From Cercospora beticola (taxonomy: Eukaryota; Ascomycota; Dothideomycetes; Mycosphaerellales; Mycosphaerellaceae), in NCBI RefSeq assembly GCF_033473495.1, contig NC_088939.1:2356001-2420000 (forward strand): a DNA stretch of 64,000 bases, given 5' to 3'. Below are positions 21,688 to 33,047 of this stretch, piece by piece. The position numbers and the translations under genes are program-made. Each line of letters starts with the position of its first letter. The stretch's first letter is position 1. The notes beneath the pieces are model-generated. The model was not told the DNA's origin, did no database searches, and worked only from the letters and a program-made list of their open reading frames with translations.

Positions 21688-21918
21688 ATGTTCGAACACC
21701 AGTGCTTTCCAGACCGATCTCCGTTCGTCCGCGTCTACCGTGTCCCCGTAGGTCCAACTCAGCCATTCGAGCCAATCTTGGATGGACGGAGAGCAAAGGC
21801 GGAAGAGATCTGGGAGAGTCTCGCCAACTTGGTGGTCTTGGTGGTGGGACTTTACTGGTGCATTGCGTTCCTCTTCTGCCTACATCGGTTGCTTCCTGGA
21901 CGTTGGTACTGGCTGTAA
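21688..21918 (+). CDS. possible small single-pass membrane protein
   Basis: Starting at Met 21688 the frame encodes 76 residues. It has a hydrophilic N-terminal half (PFEPILDG is the most structured-looking part), then a continuous hydrophobic segment, LANLVVLVVGLYWCIAFLFC, that would span a membrane, and a short basic tail HRLLPGRWYWL. It has no family match that I recognise, no conserved neighbour and no clear promoter. An upstream in-frame Met at 21604 would add a second hydrophobic run. It could be chance. Confidence 0.3.
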   Translation: MFEHQCFPDRSPFVRVYRVPVGPTQPFEPILDGRRAKAEEIWESLANLVVLVVGLYWCIAFLFCLHRLLPGRWYWL

Positions 21919-22558
21919 AGTGTAAGTAACATATCTCCTGCCTTTTAATCAGACTATCATCGAAGCTGGAAGACATCGGTCGCGGCCGTCAGATATTCGG
22001 GAGGACGCCCACGGGCTCTGATGCCCCCCGTATGTATACAGCGCACAGCAGGCTGCAGTTGACTACCTCGCAGCTCGACGAGGCTCCAAAAGCCACGGGC
22101 CATCGCGCAAGTCCATCTGGATATTGCCACTGATGATGGTATACGGTACCAGCAGAGAGTGGAGAACGCGAGAATAAATTCTGCATGAGGTCGACAGTAG
22201 CATAGCCTTATGCTCGGCTACGGCACGGGCATGTGTTGCGGTCTCCTGCATGTCGCGTCTCGCCTACTCCATCTCATCAATCACTCTGCTCAGGCGACCT
22301 GATGCTCGCGATTGATGACTTATCACGCTGCCCGGATGAAATTCCTTGTCTGAAGATGGAGAGAAGAGGGAGAGTGGTGCGTTGCTGACGTTAAGTTCCA
22401 CAGACCGCATCCGCACCATTCCCAAAATAGAGAAGGATTTGGGTTGGTCGAGAGGAAAGGACCGCCTTGGCAAGGCTCGCATCCCGACCTTGTCAATTGG
22501 ACGACCAGGGCCTCAGTCTTTTGCCTCTATTTTGGTTGTCAGACGACGTTGCGAAGCG

Positions 22559-25500
22559 ATGGACAATTCGTTCGCCGCTGTCGTCTCGTCACCGCGGCGG
22601 CGGAGAACGGAGGGTGCGGACTTGTGGTCATTGAAACGGACGGGCAGCCACAATTCTTCCACCTCATCCGACATCCTGGTGGCAGGTCCATCGCAACAAA
22701 CGCCATCACGTCCGACACACCAGCGACAAGACTCGACGCCCGTCCGCATGTCGCGCTCCAACACGTCGACGCTCACCCGAGCGTACACGCAGTACGGTCA
22801 CCTGACGATTCGCTTTGCACCGCGCGCCGCGAGGGACCGCCTGCGTGCCATTTTGCAATCAAAGCCCAGCCCAGACTTCCACAGCTCCGACGACGACAGC
22901 GACAATCGATCCGAGCAGCCCAGGCGCGACGCTCGCGATGATGTCGAAGGCCCCAACGAACGCGGGACGTATTCGAAAGAATACACGCTCAAGCACCCCG
23001 AGACCAAGTGGGTCCATCGTGGTCAAGGTCGATACCTACCGGCATCAGAAATCAAACCGGAGACTGTTGCATCGTCGCCGCGACCGACGAGGTATGTTTT
23101 GTTGATCTTACTGCTAGACGATCACTTCGTGACTGACACCTTCACTTCAGATACCTGCCAGAGCGGGCGACGACATCATCAGCGCATAGCTCTGGGGCAG
23201 CGATGGAAGAAATGTACGACAGCCTCTGGCAGCACTTCGATGAGTATCGACGCAAGCAAAACCCAATGGCGCGTCCTGGCTGGAGCCCGCAACTTCGAGG
23301 ATCGTACAACAGCATCATGGCCCTGCTCAGAGCGACTCCGCGATACAATTGGTCGAGAGCCATCGAAGACATTGAGAACCCAGAGCATCGGGAACTCGTC
23401 CACCAATGGGCCGATGCGATGGAACGTAAACATCCACTGCAGAATACGACCGATGCGGAGAATGCCCGGCCGAGCAGACTGGCCGCCCGGCAAGCCAAGA
23501 CCGTTGGATACCCTAACATCGACCAGCGTCGAAGCTCGCGCCTCGTCGACACTATAGTTAACACCTATGACGACGACGAGAGCGATGACGATGTAGATGT
23601 GGAAGTAGAAGATGAAGATGACCACGACGCCGAAGAAGTTGAAGAAAGCGAGCCAGAGCACGATCCCGAGCAGACGTACAGCAGGGATTATGTCGATGCG
23701 CATCCACACGAATCATTCTACCACACCGGTGCTGGGAGATATAGACGCGGATCCCGAGCAACGATTCTGAGCAAGCAGTCAACTCGACGTGGCTCAAGCA
23801 CCTCCCATGTCATCAAATACAGCAGCAGCGAAGCCTCGCACGACATTGGTGGCGACATTGCTGTGAAGAAAGAGGATCTTCACAAGCATGCAGGCCGAAT
23901 CTTTCACCACAGAGGGAACCAATTCTATCGACCAGGCGTCAGTCCACATGGTATCAAAGGCACCAAGCTTGTCCTTGCGAACGGCGAATTGCTTGGACTC
24001 CACGATCTTAACAAGAAAGACGCGGAAGACTTGCTTGCAAAGGCCAGCAAGAAGAACTTCGGCTTGGCAGATCCGCGGACAGCGTCAGGAGTGAGCCAAA
24101 ATCGCAGCACTGGACGTCGCAAGAGCAGCACCTACAGTGCAGCTGAACCCGCCGCCGCTTCCGCCTCATCAGGACGGAGGTCCAGCAAAGCGGAGAATCA
24201 CGCGAATGGGGACAGTCACGAGCTTTCCCTTTCGCGGACGACCAGCCGCAGATACAGCTCCAAGTCAAATCTGGACGTAAAGGATGCGTTTGTACGTGAG
24301 AACAAACTGAAGCCGACGCGATCAAAGAGCGACCCAGACATGCTTCTCGACAAAGAGTATGTAGATGCTCATCCCGATGAGATCTTTCATCATCGCGGAC
24401 AAGGCAAATGGGCGCGTGGACTGCCGCCTCCAGGCTCTTCTAACAAAATGGCGGTTCGGGGTCCAGGTGCTCGGGAGATGTTCGACGCCATGCAGCGCGG
24501 AGAAGAGCTTGACGAGAACGGCAGACCGCCACCACCCATCACTGCTCTGCTCCGCAAGGAAGAAGGACCAGACCTGTATCCGCAGTATCAGTGGCATTAT
24601 CGAGGAGGTGGCAAGCACTGCAGGCTGACCAAAGAAGAAGCGGAGGCATACGAAGCCAGTTTACGTCCAGCAAAGAGACAGCGCGTTTCTACTGGATTCC
24701 GCGGGCGCGGCGAAGGTCCGGAAGCACAGTTGCAACGTGAGAGCCTTGCAGCTCAGCAGGGGCCGGGCAAAGGCAAAGCGAACGTTCAGATGCGCCGCCC
24801 TGGCCGACTTTCGCGCGATGCCTCGCAGTACGGTGTTCACTCGAAAGCGTCTTCCAACTCCGAATCGAAAGCACCAACGCCCAAGCCACCTCCACTGGCT
24901 CCCGAAGAAGATCGTTTGACTGAAGACGACCTTCCGAGCCTGTACAAGGACGAGTGGTCAGACATTGACGAGCAAGACCCGGACGACGAAGCCGCACACA
25001 TCATGCGAGCCAGATTCCGCCCCATCGTCGGTGCAGAGCCGTTTGTGGCAGCACTGACCAAACACGACCCTGCAGTGCGCTCACTTGACTCGCTCAAAGC
25101 TCTTGCCGCCAACGCACAAATGGCGCTCATGTCGCTCCAAGACGAGTATCTCGAGCTCGACAAGGTGGTGGCACGCCATCCGATGAACGGCAAGAAAGAG
25201 CGCAAGCCGGTTCACGGAGGCCGTGACCCAGTATCACACGCCATCTGGGAAGACAAGAAAGAAGCAGCACTTTACGACTACGCCTTCGACGCTCGCAAAG
25301 TGGGTTACCAGGACCCAGACGCACAGCGCATCGTTCGTGACGCCGAAGGCCGCGAGCTTCGCAGACGCCGCAACCGCATCGATCCCCACACCACACAAGT
25401 CAACTACGGCGACGGCGAGATGACCACGCGCCGCACGATCAAACCGGTCTCCCGCTTCGACGGCGTCGTCGTGACCATGCCGCGCAAGCGCTCTCGCCTC

Positions 25501-26019
25501 AACGTTGCTGAAACCACCGAAACCGACAACTCCGTGGGCAAAGCCGGCAGCATGACCCCCGAGCGCTTCTCCGCTTCCGGCTGGAACGGTGATCCCAACG
25601 ATTACGTCCCACCCACCCGTGGCCGCTGGGCTGGTCATGTTCCGAAACGTATTCAAGAGCTACGTGGCGCGAGCCTGTCCCGTCGCAGCGAGAGCGGATC
25701 CCCGCAACCTTCTCCAGCAGCGAGCAGCAGTGGAGGCGTTCGTAAAGGGCGACCGCCTGGCAGCAAAAACCGCGAAGAGCGCAAAGATAAGGGGATCAAG
25801 AAGGGTCCGAGGAAGAAGAAAATTGATCCAGTTACGGGTGAATTGGTGCCAGCTGGCAGCGGCGCTACAACTCCTGTGGCCGAGGGTCGCAAGCAGGAGA
25901 ACATCGATTCCAGGACTTTCAGTGCTTCTCAACCCGCTGGAATCGCTTCCAGCAGCACCACTACTGCACCATCCACACGCCCAGAGAATCCAATGTCTCT
26001 GAACGCCATCATTGGGTAG
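22559..26019 (+). CDS. large AT-hook protein with five HP/HRG repeats
   Basis: Exons 22559-23091 and 23151-26019 encode 1133 aa; the 59-bp intron joins SPRPTR to YLPERATT. I do not recognise the family. Five copies of a roughly 24-residue unit occur at about residues 138-161, 354-377, 417-440, 577-601 and 652-672. The consensus is Y-x3-H-P-x5-(H/Y)-x-(R/T)-G-x-G-x-(Y/W), clearest in EYVDAHPDEIFHHRGQGKW. Between them are an acidic run (DDDESDDDVDVEVEDEDD) and Ser/Arg-rich linkers. A C-terminal AT-hook-like GRPPGSKN with basic flanks lies at about 1041-1065, and basic clusters look like nuclear signals. The middle region (about 780-980) looks folded and helical. A chromatin or DNA-linked nuclear role is inferred from the AT-hook and charge pattern. 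A longer frame extends upstream to 22346, but Met 22559 fits a normal start better. Confidence 0.8.
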
Positions 26020-27197
26020 CTACGGAGCAATTCAGTAGCACCGAGCAAATGGCCTGTTTGTCTAATAGCATAAGCGAGCATGGAAAATCCCACAGCAAAA
26101 CGGAGAGGAAAGGGGATCGTCGACGTGGCTGGCGTTTGTGCATGCATTTGCTTAATCTGTATTTATACTCTCAGCTGTTGACCTAAGTGGTCATTGCTCA
26201 CTGATACTGAGAACGAGAACGAGAATTCTTTCTTCCTCGAGTTACAGCTACATAATGCAAGTCACCTGTCCGATGACGAGCACCATTTCTGCAGTTGTAG
26301 TTTTCAAGTGGAGGTGCCCAACAACAACAAAAGCGCACATGATGGTTTTTATCTTGTGGGCGAGAACAGAATAGACATGTCTCAAATTCCTCTGGAAATG
26401 ACTACGCGCTGCAGACGACGCATGTGCAAGTGAGTACAGTATTGCTGCCGCTGCCGCTTTATCCTGAGAACGGAATAACAGTGAAACTCGTTCTCTATGC
26501 ACGATCTCTGCCCAATGAAGCGAACAAAAACATTCGAGGACTAGCAAGATCTAAGAGAAGGCGAAAATCAGAAGGAGTATTGCTCAGCCATAGTCGAGAT
26601 TGTGAAGCATCAGCATATTCATCTACAACGTTCAACTTCCAAGTAAACCCAAAGAGCGAAGGAACGAATGATTGGAAAGAACAAGGAACTCGAAATTCAG
26701 ATCACAAGAAAAGTGAAAGAGCCTGAGAACGACGGGAAGAGATCTTCTTCTTTCAAGCTACCTCTCTCTCTATCTGTCTACCTGATTTCCTCGAAGGCTC
26801 AGTCCTCCTTCTCATGCAAGTTCGAGGAACGACAGAAGAGCTGCGAGAAGGAAGAACCCGATCGACTTCTTTCTCATTCAAATATCCGTCGTCTCAACAC
26901 CAGTCCCGCGGACGTGTACTGTCCGTCATCCATTCATCTCGCATCAAAAACACAGTTAACGCCGTCCATCATGCCGTCGATTGGTGAGATGAAGTGATGA
27001 TCTCTGCCGGAGAGCCCACCAACCCGACCTAGAAGCAGAGCGCAGAAAGGAGAAGTACCGCGCTCTGATTTGTCTTTCAACAGAAACGAAGAAAAGCAAA
27101 CAGGAGCAACTTGTCGACAAGGACGAAATTCTTGCCATCGTCATTACCACTAACGAATCCGTGCTAGTAAAACCTGCAAGAACGATTTCGCATGCAA
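26020..27197. other. 3' flanks of converging genes
   Basis: No supported gene. It is A-rich in the plus sense with many GAAC/GAGAA repeats, consistent with long 3' UTRs of the plus-strand repeat protein and the minus-strand kinase. Confidence 0.45.
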
Positions 27198-29444
27198 TTA
27201 TTGCACGACTTCAGTTTGCCTGAGACTGCTCGGCTCAGGCTTCTTGCGTCGGCCAAGGAGAGTAGCATTGTCCAAACTGAGCTCGAATGCGCCAGCCTTA
27301 TTTCGTACTTGGCGCTTGGCGGCAGCAGCGACTTCCGGCGAGTGTTGACCATAGCCGCGTGCCTGACTTGATTTGGGGGCAGCGGCTTGACGAGCCTGCG
27401 CAGCAGCTGATAAGCTCGTGTTACGCATTTGCTTCTCCACACCACCCACATCAGGGGCGCCCGACTTGGGCACCTTCGCCGGCGGATGCTGCGAATTCGA
27501 GTACGACTCCGAGACTCCTTCGTATTCGTCGTCATCGGCGTATTCTTCGTCCAGCGCGTTGAGTGAGTTGCCGCCGCGGAAGCCTTGCTTGAAGTTCTTT
27601 CTTCGCTTTCCCTCTTCTTCTTGTCTGTGGACTGAATATCCAACGTCGAAGACTTCACGAAGATTGACAGCGCCAGGGGATCGGAAATCCATGCGACGAC
27701 CGCCAGGAGTTTCATCAAGATATGCAAAATCAGGCTTGAGCGGCGAGCCTTTCTCTCCAGCAGACTGTTGCCCTTGTCGGACGTGCAGTGGTGTTGCCAG
27801 TGGCGGGGCATCTGCAGCAGCGTATGTGGGCTCGTTGACTGCACCTCGAATCCAAGGGTGGTCGAGGAATTGATTGATGTCGTATCGCTTCTCCGGGTCG
27901 ACGGTGAGCAAGTGGGAGACGAGATCCTGGGCAGACTTCGAAATATCATCCCACCATGGAGACAAAAAGGTGTATTGTCCTCGTGCAACCTTCTCGGTGA
28001 GAACTTGAATACTCTCGTCGTAGAACGGTGGGAAGCCACAGAGGAGGGTGTATAACACGCAACCCAGTGCCCACATGTCGACACTCTTGGAGTATCGTTC
28101 ATCTTTGACGATTTCGGGCGCGGTGTAACCGACAGTTCCGCATGGCGTCATCGTCTGGCTGTCCCAGATGACCTTGGAGAGGCCGAAATCTGCAATCTTG
28201 ACCACACCGATGCCGCCAGCGCCCTGTCCGGGGATGAACTCGCCCTCATCAGCCTTGTCCTCGTCTTCAGGGCCTTTTGGCTTGGGATTCTTGGTAGGAA
28301 TGAAGGGTATGGGGTAGAAGAGAAGGTTCTCTGGTTTGATATCGCTGCTCGGATTAGCATGTGCTCCGTGAATGTTCCAGCAATTCAGACCTACCGATGC
28401 ACGACACCGGCCTCTTCGTGCAAGTACTGTAATGACTTCGCCACCTGGTAGATGACGTGTCGCGACAGGTCTTCGCTGAAGTAGGTCAGGCGGACAATTT
28501 GATGGAACAACTCGCCGCCCGGACATAGTTCCAGGACAATGTAGTAATATTGTCGGGATTCGGAGAAATCGATCAGCTTGATAATGTTGGGATGGTCGAG
28601 CTGGCGCATGATCTGAACTTCTTTGAGGATGTTGGCTCTCTGGAGGAAGGCATGACGTCAGCAGTAACCCTTGTGCAGGTATGTCGTGTGTGGATGCAAA
28701 GTCGGCAGTATTGTCAATAACGCGTGCAGACGAAAGAGATGATGCGCACCTCGACGCCCTTGGGAGCCTTCTTCTCGTAATCCGGATGCAAAACTCCCTA
28801 TTGGGCACACGTGTTGGCACAACAAGCGCGTGACGCAAGATTGATATGGTCGAAGAAGCAAGGAGAAGCAGCAGCAGTAGCAGCAATTGCAGTTAGCATA
28901 CCTGTGTGGAGTTCATCTCGAACTTGCGGACGACCTTGATGGCGACCTGGTCGTAGACGTTCTGTGTATCCCGTGCGCGGTAGACGTTACTGAAGGCGCC
29001 ATCGCCCATCTTCTCGAGCAGCTGCCAGCGGTCCAAGCCGGGATATCTGGGCATCTTGCCTTTACTTTCCCGCTCCTCGGCGACGATTCGCTCCAGCACT
29101 TGCGGGTCATAGTCCTTTTGCTTTTGCTGTTGTTTTTGCTGTTGATCTGCGGCTTGACCGGCAGCATGCCCGGCTCTCGCGGCGACGTTGCGGTTGTCGA
29201 CAGCGGCGGCGGAGAAGTCGCCCTGGGGTGCGTTCGCTTGCAAGGGCTTGTGCTCGTAGACGTTCGGATCGCTGTAGCCTACATTCTGGTGTGCTTGCTG
29301 TACCGTGGTGCCGCCCGGACCGAAGCGCTGCTGTTGGGCGTGGACATTCGAGACGTGGGTGGTGGCCTGATCTTGAGGCGAGCGGCCGTCTCGCGCCTGT
29401 TTGCCATGGCGGATGAAGTTTTTGAGGTTCTGTATCGTCGACAT
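27198..29444 (-). CDS. srkA: MAPK-activated serine/threonine kinase, Srk1/Rck2 (SrkA) type
   Basis: Four exons, 29444-28902, 28797-28750, 28639-28395 and 28344-27198, encode 660 aa. The N-terminus STIQNLKNFIRHGKQAR and the whole domain order match fungal Srk1/Rck2/SrkA kinases, which act downstream of the stress MAPK Hog1/Sty1. The kinase domain starts near residue 136 with the glycine loop GDGAFSNVYRA and the VAIK lysine near 171. The catalytic HRDIKPEN has Asp280, followed by the roughly 40-residue insert usual in this group before DFG (331-333), then GTVGYTAPEI in the activation segment and the subdomain motifs DMWALGCVLYTLLCGFPPF and DPEKRYDINQFLDHPWI. The 200-residue C-terminal tail is low complexity and would hold the MAPK docking site. 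Exon 2 is 48 nt. The symbol is by orthology inference. Confidence 0.9.
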
Positions 29445-30861
29445 GGTCAGAATGTCGAGCGTGCTGCGTCGGCACGAGGGTGAGAAGGAGTCCTTCCTTC
29501 ACGAGAGCGGCAGTGCGAAGGGAGGCGCTCGGCAAAGGTAGGAGAGGTGAGGAATGAGAGAGAAGTGTAGGTGACAGAGAGTGCTCGCGAACAATCGGCG
29601 CCTGCGGGATGCTCGGCGCAACGTGTGTCGAGAGTTTGGGGGAAGGTGCAGTGCAGCAGCGAAAGTGCAATGGGATGTGCCGCGGCGGCGATCTGGGTAT
29701 GGTGTGAGGTATGTAGTGCGGTGCAGTGGTGACAGAGCGAGCGAGTGAGGTGGAATCCAGAATGACGCGGGACCATCACGCCCAGTGGCATGACGTATTC
29801 TAGGCGCGGGCCCGCCAAAGCGAGGCAGACTGACTGGACGGGCAGCAGCGCGCGCAGAGTGATGTGAGCACACAAAGAGAGCGCGGTGCCTCGAATGTCA
29901 TCACCGTGGCGATGGCTGTGCGACGTGCATCATCGATGCGCTGCTGATGAGACGGCCGACTGACCTCGATTCTCTTGCCCAACATGGCCGCGAGATGGAC
30001 AATAACGTCGTTCTGCTGCCACTAACTAGCGAGCGTGCGATCTTGTTCTGCTGTACAGCACCCTCGTCGTCCGACCGGCTCCACGCGACCAGGATGGCGA
30101 TCCCGGGGCTGGGCGAGATGTGGTATGATATGGGAGGAATGAGCGAGCGTTGTTGTGGTATAGACAATGAGATGGTAATGGCCTCTACGGTCTCCGCGAG
30201 GGCGAGAGGTGAGAAACAACACGCACTTCCCTCCGCTCCCCCAAGCCATGCCATGCCACTTTTCTTCGCCCTCATCAGGGACCAGTCACGGCGCGCGGAA
30301 GCAGTGAGCACCACTGCCAGCCGTCTGCCGCGTGGCCAGGATTTGAGGCCGGAAGAGCCGTTGCTCTGACGGCATCATTGGTATTGAGCCTCACTCAGAT
30401 GTGCTCCATCCTTGCGTCGACCCTGCGTCACCGCGCGCGCAAGTGACGACTGGCGGGCGCCACCAGCGACTTCCCTCCTAATAACCTCCTTGACACGAGC
30501 ACGCTTCGGTTGTCGGAATCGACACGCCATCGACCACTCTTTGCCCTCGCCGTGGGCCATGCATTACGTCCGATCGTGCATATCGACTTGATAGACATGG
30601 GGATGAAGGCATCTTCCATGTCACCATGCTCTTCGGACGACTTCGCAGCACACCATAACCAGGCACAAATCGATACAAGGAGACACGCCTCTCGAGATCG
30701 GCTACATTTCTTCACACTTGCTCTCGAGCGAATCATACAGAAGATGCAAAGATACATATCATGCACGCGCGTGTACTCTGCATGATGTGCAACCCATGGT
30801 CGACCCACCACTCCTGCTCCTGCACTCTTGGCACCCCCCGGCCATTGGTCTGACATACTCA
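29445..30861. other. 1.4-kb promoter region of the Srk-type kinase
   Basis: No supported gene. Long purine-rich stretches (GAGAG, GAGCGAGCGAG) precede the kinase start, which read as CT-rich on the kinase strand. Open frames here have biased Ser/Arg/His composition and no domain. A long leader with upstream ATGs is possible for a stress-kinase gene, but I cannot show it. Confidence 0.4.
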
Positions 30862-31965
30862 TCACTTTCCCTCCAACACTACCACAAGTTTCGTTGCGCT
30901 GACACCATCCGACATCATATCGCACGCATCCTGCACCTTCTCCAGCCCCCCTCCAACAACCTGCGGCTCCGGCTTGCACTTCAGCAAGCCTGCTTCCAAT
31001 GCTGGCGTCAGCCACTCCTCGAAGACTGCACGTCCGATATGGGACACGGGACGCTTGCTCCATCCCAACATCGCCGCCAATTCTGATTCCTGCACAAACG
31101 CTGTTGGTCCTCTGCAGAAGGCCAGCTTGACGCCAGAAGGCAACCCCGGCAGTGGAAATACCGGCATATCTGGCGGCACCACCGTTCCTACCGTGCGAGA
31201 CTGCTCGTCATGACCAAGCTTGTCCGCGAGCCGGACCACCGTGTTCATCACATCGAGCGTCATGATCGCGCTGAAAATGCCGCCGAACCTCTTGCCGCTG
31301 CCCTTGACAGCTTCCACGATCTCTTCCTCGACTCCCTCTTGCTTGTGATCAAACACTCTTGTAGCCCCAAGCTCTTCGCAATAAGTCGCATTCTTCGCCC
31401 CTGCGGTAGCAAACACCTCGTATCCCGCAGCAACCAGCATTTGAATGCCACAACTTCCAACCGAAGAACTACCACCCCAAACCACAATCACCTGTCCATT
31501 GGGCTTGGGTTCCAAGCTCGGCAACTCAAGCCTCATTCCTTCCTCGTGGAACAGACTAACAGCCGCAGTCGAAAGCCCCGCAGGCAGCACACTCGCTTGA
31601 GCATAGCTGACATGCTCAGGTATCTTCGCCACCAACTCGACCGCAGCAGCACAATACTGCTGAAAAGCCCCCTTCTCTACACAAGCCAGGACACGATCGC
31701 CTTTCCGAATGTTCCTGCTAGCATCCACTTCGTCTCCGACCTCGACGACTTCGCCCGCCAGATCGCAGCCGATGATGATCGGATACTTCTCCCAGAGCAG
31801 TCCGAGGTTTTGGATACCTGCGTCGGCCGGGTTGATCGCTACGGCGTGGGTCTTGATCAGTACTTCGCGGGGCTTGAGTGCTGGAACATCAGCTGGACCG
31901 ATCTGAAAGGGTTTGGCTTGTTTGGTAGGGAGCCAAGCAGCTGTGTTTTGCAATGGAGAAGACAT
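30862..31965 (-). CDS. zinc-independent MDR-family oxidoreductase (enoyl-reductase/quinone-reductase-like)
   Basis: An intronless frame of 367 aa from Met 31965. The frame stays open further upstream, but the family starts with a short STAAWLP-like strand as here. The N-terminal GroES-like fold has AINPADAG and GCDLAGEVVEVG at residues 66-77. The nucleotide-binding Rossmann motif VVWGGSSSVGSCGIQML spans 161-177, which predicts NADPH as cofactor. Catalytic-zinc ligands are absent, as in trans-enoyl reductases and quinone reductases such as ToxD-like proteins. The substrate is unknown. The next genes on the same strand are a Zn2Cys6 regulator and an MFS transporter, so a small metabolic module is possible. 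Many such reductases serve secondary metabolism; nothing here proves it. Confidence 0.88.
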   Translation of the reverse strand: MSSPLQNTAAWLPTKQAKPFQIGPADVPALKPREVLIKTHAVAINPADAGIQNLGLLWEKYPIIIGCDLAGEVVEVGDEVDASRNIRKGDRVLACVEKGAFQQYCAAAVELVAKIPEHVSYAQASVLPAGLSTAAVSLFHEEGMRLELPSLEPKPNGQVIVVWGGSSSVGSCGIQMLVAAGYEVFATAGAKNATYCEELGATRVFDHKQEGVEEEIVEAVKGSGKRFGGIFSAIMTLDVMNTVVRLADKLGHDEQSRTVGTVVPPDMPVFPLPGLPSGVKLAFCRGPTAFVQESELAAMLGWSKRPVSHIGRAVFEEWLTPALEAGLLKCKPEPQVVGGGLEKVQDACDMMSDGVSATKLVVVLEGK

Positions 31966-33047
31966 GTTGTAAAAGAGCACAGCTGCCTTTGAAAGGAAGT
32001 GTAGTAAAGTTCCAAGGTAGGTGGATAATGTTTCTGTCCGCTCTTGTTTCAGATAGCAAACTCGAATGAGTGATAAAATCAACATTCTACTTCGACCAGC
32101 AGCATCCCACGTTCTTATATGCGTCCTATCAAGCTCTACCATCCTCGACCATTTTCTCCGCTCCGTTAACCCCGACAACAATCTCCAATCCTTCAATTCT
32201 CTCTTTACACAGCATGAAGCCACCAGCAAGCTCAGCAATACGAGAGCGGGTTAGCGTGGTTTCTGAAATCCTGCAGGAACGACCCTTTGGGGCCGGGGTA
32301 TCTCCGGGCCAAGGTTTCTTTCACGACATACTGTACATGTATGCCGATAGTTGAAAGAAAAAGATTGATTTGCAATTGCGATTGCGATTGTCATCGCCGT
32401 TATGATCGAAGTACGTGCGAGCAGAGCGACATCCTAGTTTGGACGTATTGCGGCACATGTCTGTGTAGACCGCTATATCTTCATCAAAGCAAGCGGACGC
32501 GAAGTTCACTGGACGATGCCGTGTAATATTCTATGAGTTGAGTTATGGCCCGTCTTTCTCGTGTGCCGATCTATAAGTGGAAGGTATCGTGACGCTATTA
32601 TGGTTGCAGAAGAACCCCAGAGCAGAATCTAGGCTGCTGGATCGCTGTCGCAGTGGCGGTTTTGCCGATGTTGAAGGCTTGCCGATAGATATGGAATCTC
32701 CTCTGACTCTTCTGTTCTTGGAGTTGATCGATGACGATATGTATCGGTACCGAGAGGAGATCTGTCCTTATCGAATATATCTCTTCGTGATTTCGATTGA
32801 ATAGATTGAGTGACCCGTCTCAAGCTGGCAGAAGAACACAACATCTCAAAGGCTTTAAACCTCTCTAGCATCTTGTCCTGAGTGGAGTTTTAGATGTAGG
32901 GTACTGTTCCAGTTGTCCGTCCCATCGATGTCGAGTGGAGATGCCCCTTCGTTGAATTTCTGTGAGTCTCTGGGTCACCAGAGCAGCTCATCCTGAGTGG
33001 AGTTTTCTGCAACGATGAAATCGATGCAAAGCTAGTACGGGATCATT
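31966..33047. other. 1.1-kb intergenic region with a 16-bp direct repeat
   Basis: No gene is seen. It carries the reductase promoter and the 3' flank of the Zn2Cys6 gene. Two copies of TCCTGAGTGGAGTTTT lie at 32876-32891 and 32991-33006. Confidence 0.5.
32876..33006 (+). repeat. 16-bp direct repeat pair
   Basis: TCCTGAGTGGAGTTTT occurs identically at 32876-32891 and 32991-33006, with a partial GAGTGGAG between them near 32934. It lies just downstream of the Zn2Cys6 gene stop. It could be local duplication or a shared regulatory word. Confidence 0.5.

Larger units (their letters stand above)
20273..22558. other. 2.3-kb intergenic region with only weak gene candidates
   Basis: Most of this stretch has no supported gene. 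Two weak candidates are listed separately: a small membrane-protein frame on the plus strand at 21688-21918 and a minus-strand frame at 20988-21193. The first 250 bp are the ERD2-like promoter. The last 200 bp are the presumed promoter of the gene at 22559. Confidence 0.4.

Noticed and set aside
27164..28102. 312-codon minus-strand frame overlapping the Srk-type kinase
   Set aside because: It is a shifted-frame shadow of the kinase C-terminal exon; composition is Ser/Arg-biased and no domain is seen.
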